Below, one piece after another: positions 24,355 to 35,222 of a stretch of DNA of 64,000 nucleotides. Source of the stretch: Canna indica (lineage: Eukaryota > Streptophyta > Magnoliopsida > Zingiberales > Cannaceae); assembly GCA_034359265.1 (NCBI GenBank), contig CP136895.1:48254001-48318000 (forward strand), in the 5' to 3' direction. Within the stretch, counting starts at the first letter, position 1. Each line of letters opens with the position of its first letter. Position numbers and translations under genes: made by a program. Under the pieces are notes generated by a model. That model was not told the DNA's origin. It worked only from the letters and a program-made list of their open reading frames with translations, and did no database searches.

Positions 24355-27300
24355 TCATTAAGGCATAGAAAGATATCAACTAAGGGATTTCTCCCCTTAT
24401 CAACATGCATATCTATACTTTTCTCCCTATTTTAACTATACATTTCTCCCCTTTTATGCCTAAACTCTTCTCTCCCCCTTTTGACATCAATAAAAAAGGG
24501 CAAGAAAAGTCAATCTAGTCAAAGGGATGAAACACAATTATTTTTTAGTTGAGACTCTAAGGAGTATTTTCCGTGAAACATGAAAATCTCAACGAAAGGG
24601 ATGGAAAACAAGTAATTTGATATGAAACAAAGACATACATGATAAAAGATAGATACAATTCAACAGTCAATCATGTATGCACTCAAGTATGAATATTGTT
24701 TCTTTTTCATAATATTTTTAGATTTCATTCAAACTTTGAAACTTTCAAACTACCAAGATATGGTCATTTAACTCATGTAATAAGTTTGAAGTGAAACTAA
24801 TGTCATTTGATCTAAATATGAACTTAGCACATTTTCATTTGAAATAAGCATGAAAATATGAACGTGCTAAGTTTCAAATTTTGCTATCTACTCATGTTTT
24901 CTCATATTTAGGCACTTGGACATCTATCATGAGAAAATCTATGTCCATGAATCAAGTTTGGGCTTAAGATGAAATTTTTAAGTTATTTTGTTGACTTAGG
25001 TCAACCTATACTTCAATATTTCAAAAATCACACTTTTAGGTTTATACAAGATCATATTTTTGATGAAAAACTTTCGAAACCAAATTTTGGATGAAAATTT
25101 TTGACACCAAATATTGAGTGGTCATTTGAATTGCATGTATCATGATTGAACTCAAAATGAATTTTCTAAGTTCATTTTTCATCCTATATAAATTTTAATG
25201 AAAACACTAGATATTTCTAGCTATCATTCAAGAATTCAAAATCATTCCTAGAAATGATTTTACTCAATCAATGGTGTGAATGATATTAGAAACATAATCA
25301 AAATGGTATACACACATTTTATTTGAAGTTTCCAAAAAATCAAAGTATTGAAAAAAAATTGATATTTTAAAAACATGATACTTTGCATTTTGAAAATCCA
25401 ACTTCAAAATCCCATTATAAATTGGATTCTTGATGAAACTTTTTGAATTTTTTGCTGATAAAACTAGATTTTTTAGAGAATGTGCAGCTTCAAGAATCAT
25501 CTCAAAATTACTATTTTATATTTTTCTAAAAATAACTCAAATTTATACCAAATGTAGGTTGCAATGATATTTTTGTAATTTTCAGTTATTCTTTAAAACT
25601 TGTTCAATTTTCATTTAAACTTTCATGACACCATAATGTGATCATGTAAAGAGTATATGATAAGTTTGAAATGAAAATTATGTCCTTAAGTCAAGATATC
25701 AACCTAGCATGGTTTCATTCAAAACTAAACTAGTTTTTATGAAACTTGCTAAGTTTCAATCTTAACATTTACTCATGATTTTTCAAATTTAAACCTATGG
25801 ATACCTAACATGAGTAAATCTAAACATGTTCCACAAATATTGATTGAAAATGAGACCTTTAAATCAACTTGTTGACTTGGGTCAACATGGTTCAAGGAGA
25901 GGTAAACATGAATTAACCTCTATGTCATTTTATCCATATCCATATGAATTTTTCACTCTAAATGCATGGAAATATGTCATACCTATTTCTAAACATGTTT
26001 ATGAAGTTTTGGACTTAAAATGAATTTTCCAAGTCGATTTGTTGACTTGGGTCAACCTTTTTCAAATTTAAGTCCTCTAAAGTGATATGGTTATCACATT
26101 GTTCATCTAGATATGAATTTTCAATTTTAAATACCTAGACTCATGTGATATGTGTATCTAAACATGTTCATTAGGTGTTTTACTCAAAATGAGATCTCTA
26201 ACAAGAATTTTAACCTAGAGCAAGTTTCATTCAATCAAGATATCATGAAATTGCCTAAGTTATCAAAATTTTGCCTACTCATGAAACTTCAAGCATTTAT
26301 CGTGCAAAATCAATCATGAGTATATAAAGACATCGTTAAAATGGAAATTCAATTATTTTACTAAGATTTGCAAAATCAAATTCATACATTTTTCTTGAAA
26401 ACTTGCCCAACTTTTCATTTCCTTTTTCATTTTCTTTTAGATAGCATAGCCTCTCAAATTTTTATCACTTTCTTAACTTGCAAGAAGGCTTCATTAGTAG
26501 CATGATGAAATAATATGTCAACTTAGCAAGCTAACTTACTACATAGCAAGGTTCAATGCAAAGTTTCATTTAATACCTTAACCTGTGCTAGATAGTTAAG
26601 ATTCATTTTTAAGAAAGTTCTCATGATATCTAAATGAATATAAGAGATCTTAAGGTGTGAAATATTTGAAGAATAAGATCTCTACCTATGTTAAACAAGT
26701 TTGGACTTAAAGGAATGTCTCTAATGGTAAGTGTCAACCTAGAGCAAGTTTCATTCAATGAAATTTGCCTAAGTGCTAAGATTCTACCTACTCATGAGAA
26801 ATCAAGAATTTTAACATGCAATCATCATCATGAGTATAGAGACATAGTTTAAGCTTAACCATTGAGGTATAACACTAAGATTTTGAATTAATTGAAGTTA
26901 TACCCTATTCATGAAATTTTAGCCAAACTAATTTTTTTATTCTTAATTATTAGCCTTCCTAAAATAAACTTATAACTTGCAAGAAGCTACACTAATATTT
27001 TCAAAGAAAATATAGCTACTTAGCAAGCTAACTTAACCAAAAAGCAAAGAGAAGCATCAAGTATATCAAGTATCACTTTGCTAAATGGTTTCAAATTCGT
27101 TTTAAATAAGGTCAAGACATATCAAAACGAATTTTAAGAGATCACAAAAATAATAAATATGAAAAATATGATCTCCAACCCTTCCTATTGGTTGAAAACC
27201 GAAAGGCCACAATGTGCCTACGATTTAGAACCGCAAGTTCGCTTAGGCCCATTACAGGCCACCTGGGTCTCCGAAGAGACCGAGAAATCAAAAATCAAAA

Positions 27301-27430
27301 ATATTTTCAAAAGAACTCTTTTGCAAGAGCGGGGAAAACAACTCAATCATAAACATGGTATCATAATCTTCAACTAAGATTAAGCAATGCAAGTTAGAAG
27401 ATGATACCGAAATAGTTTTGATGCCAACTT
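24355..27430 (-). other. 3' noncoding region of GO-2
   Basis: AT-rich, without useful frames. The complement matches the noncoding regions of GO-1 (985-3421) and GO-3 (56045-57450), with the TTCG hairpin block at about 27165-27300. Several 'ctcccc' stretches at 24385-24480 are complements of the GATAGGGGGAG motifs seen before the polypurine tract of the relatives. It is interrupted at 27430 by the Copia-derived insertion and resumes at 33590. Confidence 0.75.
27165..27300 (-). promoter_or_regulatory. Conserved TTCG hairpin block in GO-2
   Basis: The complement of 27266-27281 is again GGTCTC-TTCG-GAGACC, followed downstream on that strand by ccaataggaagggttggag and a gatctcttaaaattcgtttt phrase shared with GO-1. 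Confidence 0.6.
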
Positions 27431-27912
27431 TGTTAGAATATTTTTTAAATATTCTATATTTTCATTTTTCATATGTGGGCTACAATCAATTGTAATGTTT
27501 TGATTTGATAAAAAAAGGGTTTGATCTTATGATCCATTATTGAGATGCCTGTTAGCTCATGTGATCTTGATCCATGTGATTCGAGCTTGAAACACTTAAT
27601 CATGATTGGTGTGATTAATCAAGTGTAGGCCCGATTAATGAAGCCCGTGATGGACGGGCCCATATAATCAGTTATAAATAGAGGCTAGGTCCCCTCTATA
27701 CACCGTGTGGAAAAACCCTAGCTCATAGTTGCTTTCCCCATCAAAAGCAGAGCATTTGAGGCGGTGTTGTGGAGGAAGACCCGGCTTTCCTTACAGATCC
27801 AGAAATTTATTCCGCTGCAAATTATGTCGTCATCAAGTAAGATCTTATCTTACTAGTTTATTTATGATATTCTTATATTCATGAAATTCTTGATGTAAGA
27901 ATTTGTCTTACA
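27431..27912 (+). repeat. 5' LTR (482 bp)
   Basis: TG...CA ends. It contains a TATA-like gttataaatagagg near 27671, followed by 'gtcccctctatacacc', which would place transcription start near 27700. Confidence 0.92.
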
Positions 27913-27913
27913 A

Positions 27914-27927
27914 TTGGTATCAGAGCC
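27914..27927 (+). promoter_or_regulatory. Primer binding site, tRNA-iMet
   Basis: TTGGTATCAGAGCC lies two bases after the 5' LTR, the usual initiator tRNA-Met primer site of plant Copia elements. Confidence 0.9.
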
Positions 27928-28269
27928 CTGTTTCATGAATTTAAGAATTCGTTTATATTATGAGATGATTTTAATAGGATGAATAATCTGTTTAAATTTT
28001 GATTCATCGTGTTTGAATATTAAAATTAATTTTTCTATTCGAATCAATTTATTATTCTTCGGATATTATATATTTTTATTGAATCGTGCTTTTATCCGTT
28101 GGTTCTTTCTCTTCTATTAATTTTAAACCGAAATATCATTGTATAACAACAGTCATTAAAATCAAATCAGATTTTACTGTACAAAATTTCATATGATAAT
28201 CTCTAAATAAAATTATAAGATGAAGAGAAAGAACCATCTGAAGTTGATGGATCAGCTATCCCATCAAGC

Positions 28270-28520
28270 GGGTTGTAACAAATGGTATCAGAATCACACC
28301 CTAGTCCTAGGCATGGTGAGGGAGCCTATGTGAGAAAGGGCTGCCCGGGTGATGGGGTGGAGCCGCTACTAGGCTAGGCCTCACATGCCGACGACTTGGG
28401 TGTGATTCTGGGCTATGTGTTAGACTCGAGTTGAGTCTTGACGAGGACGTCAAGACATAAGTGGGGGAGATTGTAATACCCCGGTTTAGTCCCACATCGG
28501 GAGTATGTTGGACGTGGTGT
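28270..28520 (+). other. TRIM-like block inside the element
   Basis: A string ending gggttgtaaca is followed by a second primer-site-like tggtatcagaatcaca (28283). About 175 bases on come a purine tract gtgggggaga and TGTAATACCCCGGTTTAGTC, which looks like an LTR start. Primer site, short spacer, purine tract and LTR start are the minimal layout of a TRIM element, possibly captured and rearranged. Confidence 0.4.
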
Positions 28521-28559
28521 TGGTTTTTTAATTCACCGCTCGTGATATAATTAAACCTA

Positions 28560-28985
28560 TTGGCTGCCTTTTCCGCCTCGGCATGCCGCCGCCGCAAGAT
28601 TTCTCCGCCTCAGCGTCCGCGCCGCACAAGGCGTGCGAGCGCGTCGAGGCGTGCTGGCATCACCGCGTCAGCAACGCGCTCGACGAGGCGAGCGTGCGAG
28701 CGCGTCGCTCGCGTCCCGGGCACGCTCGCCGTCTCGTCAGAGCCACGCTCGACGAGGCAGGCAGCGGCGCCCGCTTCTGTTGTGCCCTAACGGGCACGCG
28801 GGCGACGCCCGCCTGATTGAAGGCGGCGCCCGCATCTCTTGTGCCCTAACGGGCACGCGGGCGTCGCCCGTGTGTTTAAAAAAAAAAAAAAAAAAAACGG
28901 GTGGCGCCCGCTTCCCTGCACCCGATCCGCAGGGCTCGCTGGGCTGGGCCGGCTGGGTCACTGGGCTGGGCTGCTGAGCCTAGCA
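28560..28985 (+). repeat. GC-rich island with hairpin repeats and poly(A)
   Basis: A sharp block of CpG-rich DNA inside an AT-rich element. The perfect hairpin GTGCCC-TAAC-GGGCAC occurs at 28782-28797 and 28841-28856, within a 59 bp tandem unit that also carries gcggcgcccgc. A third partial unit follows a run of 20 A residues at 28878-28897. Open frames in all phases here come from base composition, not coding. Confidence 0.75.
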
Positions 28986-29512
28986 CTACAGACCCAATTC
29001 ACAGTAAATAAATAAATAAAATTATATAATATATTTGAAAAATCTGCCCAATAAAATTTTAGACCAGAATTATTTTTCTGCATATATTTGGATTTTTCAT
29101 GCTATAATGATTCAAAATTTGAACATTATAAATGCCAATATATAGATTTATTCATGCTGATTTATGAATTATTGTTGCAATTAAATTGCTATGATTTGAC
29201 TATAATTCATGTTATATTTTTGCATAATTACTTATTTTGTTTATGCAAATTTCATACATGATAATTTATTATTGTAAATTATGTTATCTTTTATAAAACC
29301 TCAAACCTAATATTGTGACAATTAGGTGTAGAGAATGACATAATTTATAAATAAATAATTTAGGGATATTGGTAATATGGATGGCTGTGATTGAATTGGA
29401 ATTTTCTGCATTATCAATTCATTTTTATCATTAATTAAGGCTAAAATATATCTGTTATCATCTTTTTGATGTGTACTCCCGATCAAGTGCTATCTGCTGC
29501 AGCTGATCGAGG

Positions 29513-29534
29513 CGTGTGCTGCTTGCAGCACACG
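29513..29534 (+). repeat. Perfect 9-bp stem hairpin
   Basis: CGTGTGCTG-CTTG-CAGCACACG, preceded by 'gctgcagctgatcgagg'. A CG-rich spot in AT-rich surroundings. Confidence 0.6.
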
Positions 29535-29629
29535 TCAGCCGGCGCGCGGTGCTTGTAGTTCACGTCAGTTTGGTCTTTTGACCGATTTTTTAGGAAATAA
29601 TTGATAATGATTTAGTTTATTTCTAATTT

Positions 29630-30080
29630 TGCAACCGGTTCAGAAGCTCGTTCTGCTCTATTTCACCCGTCAATCAATATGGTTTGATTAATTTTTGGCT
29701 TGGTTCAATTGCTTGGTTCATTAAGATTTCAGCCGGTTTATTTCCTATTTTCATTTGGTTTACTTGAAATTAGACCGGTTCACATGTAATTGATTAATTT
29801 TAGTTAAAATCACTTATGGACCAGCTCCAATCTATTAAATTTGATCTGAACCAGATTCAATTCAGCATCATTTGAGCTTAATTTTCAATCGGTTCGGCTT
29901 AATTTTTACCGGTTCAATTTAATTTTCAGCCGATTCATCATATTTTTGACTGGTTCAGCTTAATTTTTTATCGGTTCGCCGGTATTATGTTTAGTTCATC
30001 TCAATTTCATTTAATTCATGCTTAATTGATCCTTTATGATTGGTTCAATTTTAATTCTATGAAATTTTAATTGGTTCACT
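29630..30080 (+). repeat. Degenerate 'ccggttca' repeats
   Basis: More than ten copies of a 20-40 bp motif such as 'accggttcaatttaatttt' and 'gactggttcagcttaattt' follow each other with variable spacing. Confidence 0.6.
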
Positions 30081-31113
30081 ATGTTTTTAACCAATTTACT
30101 TTAGAATTAGATCATGACATGAAATTTTGAATACAATATTTAAATTGTGTTGGAATTCTTTCTCATTGAATTTAATTTTTGGGAGCCTTGTGTATTTATG
30201 GATTAGACTTTTGATCCCAATATGTGTTATATGATTTATCATATTAAATATCATGCTATAATTAATCACGTGATTATTGTCGTCAATTTTATTATATTGC
30301 AGTATTTTAAATTTTTAATGTGACTGCAAAATCCTTCTTATCTTGTGTTGGAACTGAACTGAGTTATTAAATCTTGAATATGGGCTTAATGCTATTAATG
30401 GCCCTTCTTCAATTTTTCAGTCCGCTGCTTATAAAAGTTCTGGGCACAATAAATATGCTTATTTTTCTGCTTAATTTAGGCATAATGCAACATTATTATC
30501 CAGATATTATAATAATATTGCATAATTGACACAATATAGCTGATTTATTATCATAATTTTGCCAGCATGATTGATTTCATGATTTATTAATGTAAATTTT
30601 ATTATCATGTTCAAATTTTGCTACATTTAGCATGATATAGAATCCATGTGATTTATTACTTACATGATAATATTGTTGTACATTTTATTTTATGTGGATT
30701 ACTTGAAATATATATTAATTCATTATTGTAAATAATGCTGCCAATTTTTATATATATTTGAAACCTAATATAGCTACAATTAGGTGGGGATATTGGCATA
30801 ATTTACAACCACATAAACATAAATAATAATCTGAAATGGTCATTGATTTAAATTCATTATTAATCATGGTACTTTATTCTTGTACCAATTTTGCAATATA
30901 TATTGGATTTGAATATTTGACATGTGGGCAATTGATTCCTGATGGGTTTTTTCACTAGTTATTATTTGTAATTACCACCAAAGTGGGATTACTTATAATG
31001 AGTGGTGTATTTTCTCATCATATGAGGAATACTGAAGATTAATTCATTCAATAGTTTTTTCCCAAAGGATGATTATTGGATGTTTTAATTGGAAGTTTTG
31101 TAATGGAGTTAGA

Positions 31114-31600
31114 AGAGTGTGCATTGGTCTAGAAATCTGTCTGCCCAAAGGTGATAGGTTTTCGAAAATCAGTGTCTCATTATTTAACTCATCGAGGCTT
31201 TATTACGTGATTGCATGTTCTGCCCAAAGGTGAATATGTAATATTTGGTTAGCCTCAATTTCAATTTTATTATATGCCCTATAATTTAATCTAATTATAT
31301 TGTGATGAAGTTATTAGAGTGTGCGTTGGTCTAGAAATCTGTCTGCCCAAAGGTGATAGGTTTTCGAAAATCAACGTCTTATTATTTAACTCATCGAGGC
31401 TTTATTTCGTGATTGCATGTTCTGCCCAAAGGTGAATATGTAATATTTGGTTAGCCTCAATTTCAATTTTATTATATGTCCTATAATTTAATCTAACACA
31501 TTCTAATTATATTGTGATGAAGTTATTAGAGTGTGCGTTGGTCTAGAAAATCTATCTGCCTAAAGGGGACATGTTCTTGAAAACTAATGTAGTCTCATTG
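31114..31600 (+). repeat. Tandem ~205 bp repeat, two full copies and a partial third
   Basis: The unit begins 'agagtgtgcgttggtctag' at 31114, 31316 and 31528 (spacings 202 and 212). It contains 'ctgcccaaaggtga' twice. The third copy diverges after about 60 bases. Confidence 0.85.
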
Positions 31601-31744
31601 ATTAACTGATTCATAAATCGATCACTTGTTGATAAGATAGCGACATTAATAAGATGTGAAGAAAATAATTGATTAATATATAAATGTGAAGGTCAGTGGG
31701 AGGAAAATATTTTTTCTATTAGTAACTAACTGAATATCAAGCTA

Positions 31745-31985
31745 CCCGACCTAAAAATATTAATATATGACTTCACATTGTAGATCTCATTACAAGACTC
31801 CATACATTTAGAATCAAATATTTGACTGTTAGAGATCTTGTAAAGAAATGAGATATTTTAGTTGAACTCATAGAGACAGATCTGATGCTCGCTGATCCCT
31901 TAACCAAGTGACTCAGACCCATAGTCTTTAAAAGACATGTTGAAAATATGGGCATTCTGAGTTCTTTTGATGTGCTTGGTTAGTG
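31745..31985 (+). pseudogene. Copia RNase H C-terminal relic
   Basis: The plus strand encodes FRIKYLTVRDLVKK, a stop, then ETDLMLADPLTK, a stop, then RPIVFKRHVENMGIL and a terminal stop. This is the end of Copia RNase H (canonically T..M.ADPLTKGL....F..H...MG). It is the only pol trace and shows the element derives from a Copia parent by internal loss. Confidence 0.85.
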
Positions 31986-32060
31986 GGAGTTATTTTTCCT
32001 TTTGTTTTGAGCACTTTGAGATCATATTGTCATATTTAATATATGTGTTCAATAATTATT

Positions 32061-32680
32061 TAAGACTCGGTATTATTTGAATCAGAATGTCTCTTGATTG
32101 ATACCATATTTAAGTCTAGAGACATTATATTTTTGTTTAAGACTCGGTATCATTTGAATCAGAATGTCTCTTGATTGATACCATATTTAAGTCTAGAGAT
32201 ATCATATTTTTGTTTAAGACTCGGTATCATTTGAATCAGAATGTCTCTTGATTGATACCATATTTAAGTCTAGAGACATTATATTTTTGTTTAAGACTCG
32301 GTATCATTTGAATCGGAATGTCTCTTGATTGATACCATATTTAAGTCTAGAGACATCATATTTTTGTTTAAGACTCGGTATCATTTGAATCAGAATGTCT
32401 CTTGATTGATACCATATTTAAGTCTAGAGACATCATATTTTTGTTTAAGACTCAGTATCATTTGAATCAAAATGTCTCTTGATTGATACCATATTTAAGT
32501 CTAGAGATATCATATTTTTTTGTTTAAGACTCGGTATCATTTGAATCAGAATGTCTCTTGATTGATACCATATTTAAGTCTAGAGATATCATAATTTTTG
32601 TTTAAAGGCTCGGTGTCATGTGAATCATGTTGCCCATTGATTGATGCCAATTTTGAGTCTAGGGACTTGATGGTTTTCTA
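32061..32680 (+). repeat. 77-bp tandem array, seven good units and a diverged eighth
   Basis: Units start with taagactcggtat at 32061, 32138, 32215, 32292, 32369, 32446 and 32525 (spacing 77, one of 79). An eighth, changed unit starts at 32603. Internal words are 'gaatgtctcttgattgatacc' in 20-base parts and 'aagtctagagacat'. Units differ at only a few bases, so amplification is recent. Confidence 0.92.
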
Positions 32681-32741
32681 AAAATCATACGCTTTCTCCT
32701 ACCGAAAGGTATATCTAGAAGAGAAAGTATGAGGACTGACA

Positions 32742-32818
32742 ATGAAAATAACACTGTTCTTATCGGATCATTTTGAGTGTTATTTTCATGCTACACTCCA
32801 CACCAATGACAATTGTCA
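32742..32818 (+). repeat. 14-bp inverted repeat and 12-bp palindrome
   Basis: ATGAAAATAACACT (32742-32755) and its exact complement AGTGTTATTTTCAT (32776-32789) enclose a 20-base loop. The palindrome TGACAATTGTCA follows at 32807-32818. Both lie between the 77-bp array and the purine tract. Confidence 0.7.
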
Positions 32819-33089
32819 GCAATGTCAGTGGTATTCGTGATCATGGAAAGTCTTATTTCCAGTATTGTCATGATGGCTGCCATGATTCGATATCATTGGT
32901 TGTTGATATGAGTCATAATAAGTGTTGCATCTTGGATCATTTTTATTTTATTTTTATTTTGTGGCCACATTTTTATTTTATTTTTTAATTTTTATTTTGT
33001 GGCCATATTTTTTGAAATATATGATTAAACCCGAGTGTCGTTTTTTAAATTTATTTTTTCAAAAATAAAACTTTACAATTGATCTTGCC

Positions 33090-33101
33090 CAAGTGGGAGA
33101 A
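33090..33101 (+). promoter_or_regulatory. Polypurine tract of the LARD-like element
   Basis: aagtgggagaa directly precedes TGTTAGAATATT of the 3' LTR. Confidence 0.8.
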
Positions 33102-33584
33102 TGTTAGAATATTTTTTAAATATTCTATATTTTCATTTTTCATATGTGGGCTACAATCAATTGTAATGTTTTGATTTGATAAAAAAAAGGGTTTGATCTT
33201 ATGATCCATTATTGAGATGCCTGTTAGCTCATGTGATCTTGATCCATGTGATTCGAGCTTGAAACACTTAATCATGATTGGTGTGATTAATCAAGTGTAG
33301 GCCCGATTAATGAAGCCCGTGATGGACGGGCCCATATAATCAGTTATAAATAGAGGCTAGGTCCCCTCTATACACCGTGTGGAAAAACCCTAGCTCATAG
33401 TTGCTTTCCCCATCAAAAGCAGAGCATTTGAGGCGGTGTTGTGGAGGAAGACCCGGCTTTCCTTACAGATCCAGAAATTTATTCCGCTGCAAATTATGTC
33501 GTCATCAAGTAAGATCTTATCTTACTAGTTTATTTATGATATTCTTATATTCATGAAATTCTTGATGTAAGAATTTGTCTTACA
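33102..33584 (+). repeat. 3' LTR (483 bp)
   Basis: By eye identical to the 5' LTR apart from one extra A in the run at 33181-33188. It is followed by the target duplication aactt. Confidence 0.92.
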
Positions 33585-33649
33585 AACTTTACCTAAGGCA
33601 TCAAGGTAGCTTGAAGTTGCAACCAAGGAAGGATTCATCATTCAATTCC

Positions 33650-35150
33650 ATGGTCAGCTCCAATACACTACTTCTTTCTACCCTTATGTTGTAGCTCCCC
33701 CTACAAGGAAGATGAGACCTTTGGTACCCAAATAGCTTTGGGTCCTTGGGGGTTAATGGGCTTAGGTATCCAAAGTGTCTTAACAATACTAGGGTTCACT
33801 TTGAAAGCACAATCCTATATGGCATGTCCATAAATACCACAACAAAAACAATGTCCATTAAATTTCTTTTTGTTTTTGCTATGGACATGAGGTTTAAAGT
33901 TAGAATGCTTAACATGTGAAATATTATGAGCATGAGCATTCTTGTTTGGAGATTTCCTAAATGAGACATTTTGATTTTTAGGACTCCTAAGAGATGAAGC
34001 ATTTGATAAGTTACTAGTTTTCTTACTCAAGAAAACAACCTCATTTTTTGAGTCATTGATGGATTTGTGTAAAGCTTGAATTTGAGATTTCAACAAGCAA
34101 TTTTCATTTTTCAAGATATCATGCTCAAATTTGAAATCACTTATACAATCCTTTCCATTGAGATTCACATTATTTTTTGTGTTTTCATTCTCATTTCTAA
34201 TTTTTGAAATCTTAGTTAACAACTCATCATTCTCAATTTCTAATTCTTCATTTTTATGTTTCAAATCCTTAATCTCAAGTTTCATATCATCATGGTAAGA
34301 ATTAAAAGAACTAGATTTCATTTTTCTCATTTTCTAATTTGCACTCATGCAACTGAGAACTAAGATTTAAGTTTTCTTTCTTCAGTTTCTTATTTTCCTT
34401 GTTCTTTTTTACAAGGATGGCATACATTTTCTTGCTTTCTTCTAGTAGTTCTTCATAAGATATGTCAAGGAATTTAGAGCTACTAGAATCACTATCAGTA
34501 ATATTTTGAATATGACTAGAAGATGGAGAATATACCTCATCTCGAAAACCCATGAGGCAAACGTTTGATGTAGCTTCATCGTCATGTCTAGAAGAGGCTT
34601 TACTTGTTTGAGATGTGGATGAGGAAGCACACTTCTTTTTGGATTTCTTCTTCAAGAGTGGACAATTCTTCTTCTTCTGTCCCTTCTCTTGGCAAAGGAA
34701 GCAACTAAGTTTTCTTTTCCGATTTTTGTTTGTGCTTCTTTGGCTAGAAATGCTTTGGGCATCAAAAACTTCATTAGGACTAGAGGTATGACAATTGTTA
34801 TCATCTCCTTCATTGAAAGTAGTAAGCTCCTCAGTTTTTGCACAATCGTAAAGCATTTTTAAACAAGCCTAAATATCGAATGCGGATGAACAATGCATGA
34901 CCTTTTCAAGTATTTCATTTGAAAATGAGCATTATAGGAGATGCGTTGTTTTAGCATTCAATTCAAATAATCTAATTTGTTCTTGAGTCCAATCATTTAA
35001 GTCAATGGTGGGCTCAACATACTCATTCTTTAGCATGCACAATAAATCTAAACTTTGTGTTTTAAGAAAGGTATACATCCTACTCTTCCAAACACCAAAG
35101 TTTTCTTTATCAAACCTAGGTAGTGCACAAGCTATACTCTCTAGTGCCAT
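33650..35150 (-). pseudogene. Gag of GO-2, frame-broken
   Basis: It starts at the ATG ending at 35150 (MALESIACALPRFDKENFGV), giving the N-terminal UBN2-like gag segment with WKSRMYTFLKTQ and DWTQEQIRLFELNAKT. A stop follows at about 34930. The second part (34856-34311) has the first CCHC knuckle (CFLCQEKGQKKKNC, His replaced by Gln in the third position) and a Ser-rich tract. A frameshift leads to a third part (34330-33815) with the coiled coil and the second knuckle CFCCGIYGHAI, where a stop interrupts it. WIPKP and WVPK follow. No pol comes after. Confidence 0.88.
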
Positions 35151-35205
35151 TTTTTTGGATCGAGGCTAGATGTAGAGGAGACGGTGAAATCTCAATCTAC
35201 GATCT

Positions 35206-35220
35206 GCTCTGATACCAATT
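35206..35220 (-). promoter_or_regulatory. Primer binding site of GO-2
   Basis: The minus strand reads AATTGGTATCAGAGC, two bases from the 5' LTR at 35223, matching initiator tRNA-Met. Confidence 0.9.
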
Positions 35221-35222
35221 AA

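Larger units (their letters stand above)
27431..33584 (+). mobile_element. Copia-derived non-autonomous LTR element (LARD-like), very young
   Basis: Two LTRs of 482 and 483 bp start TGTTAGAATATT and end GTCTTACA. By eye they differ only by one A in a homopolymer. The target duplication aactt flanks the unit (27426-27430, 33585-33589). It has a primer site at 27914 and a purine tract before the second LTR. The 5.2 kb interior has no gag or pol frame, only a relic of Copia RNase H at 31745-31985, so it must be mobilised in trans. It interrupts the GO-2 region just 3' of gag. Confidence 0.92.

Noticed and set aside
28560..28977. Overlapping ORFs of 74-114 codons in the GC-rich island
   Set aside because: All phases are open because of CpG-rich composition, and the products are Arg/Ala-rich repeats.
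32061..32680. CRISPR-like regular repeat array
   Set aside because: Units are contiguous 77-bp tandem repeats without unique spacers, in a plant LTR element.
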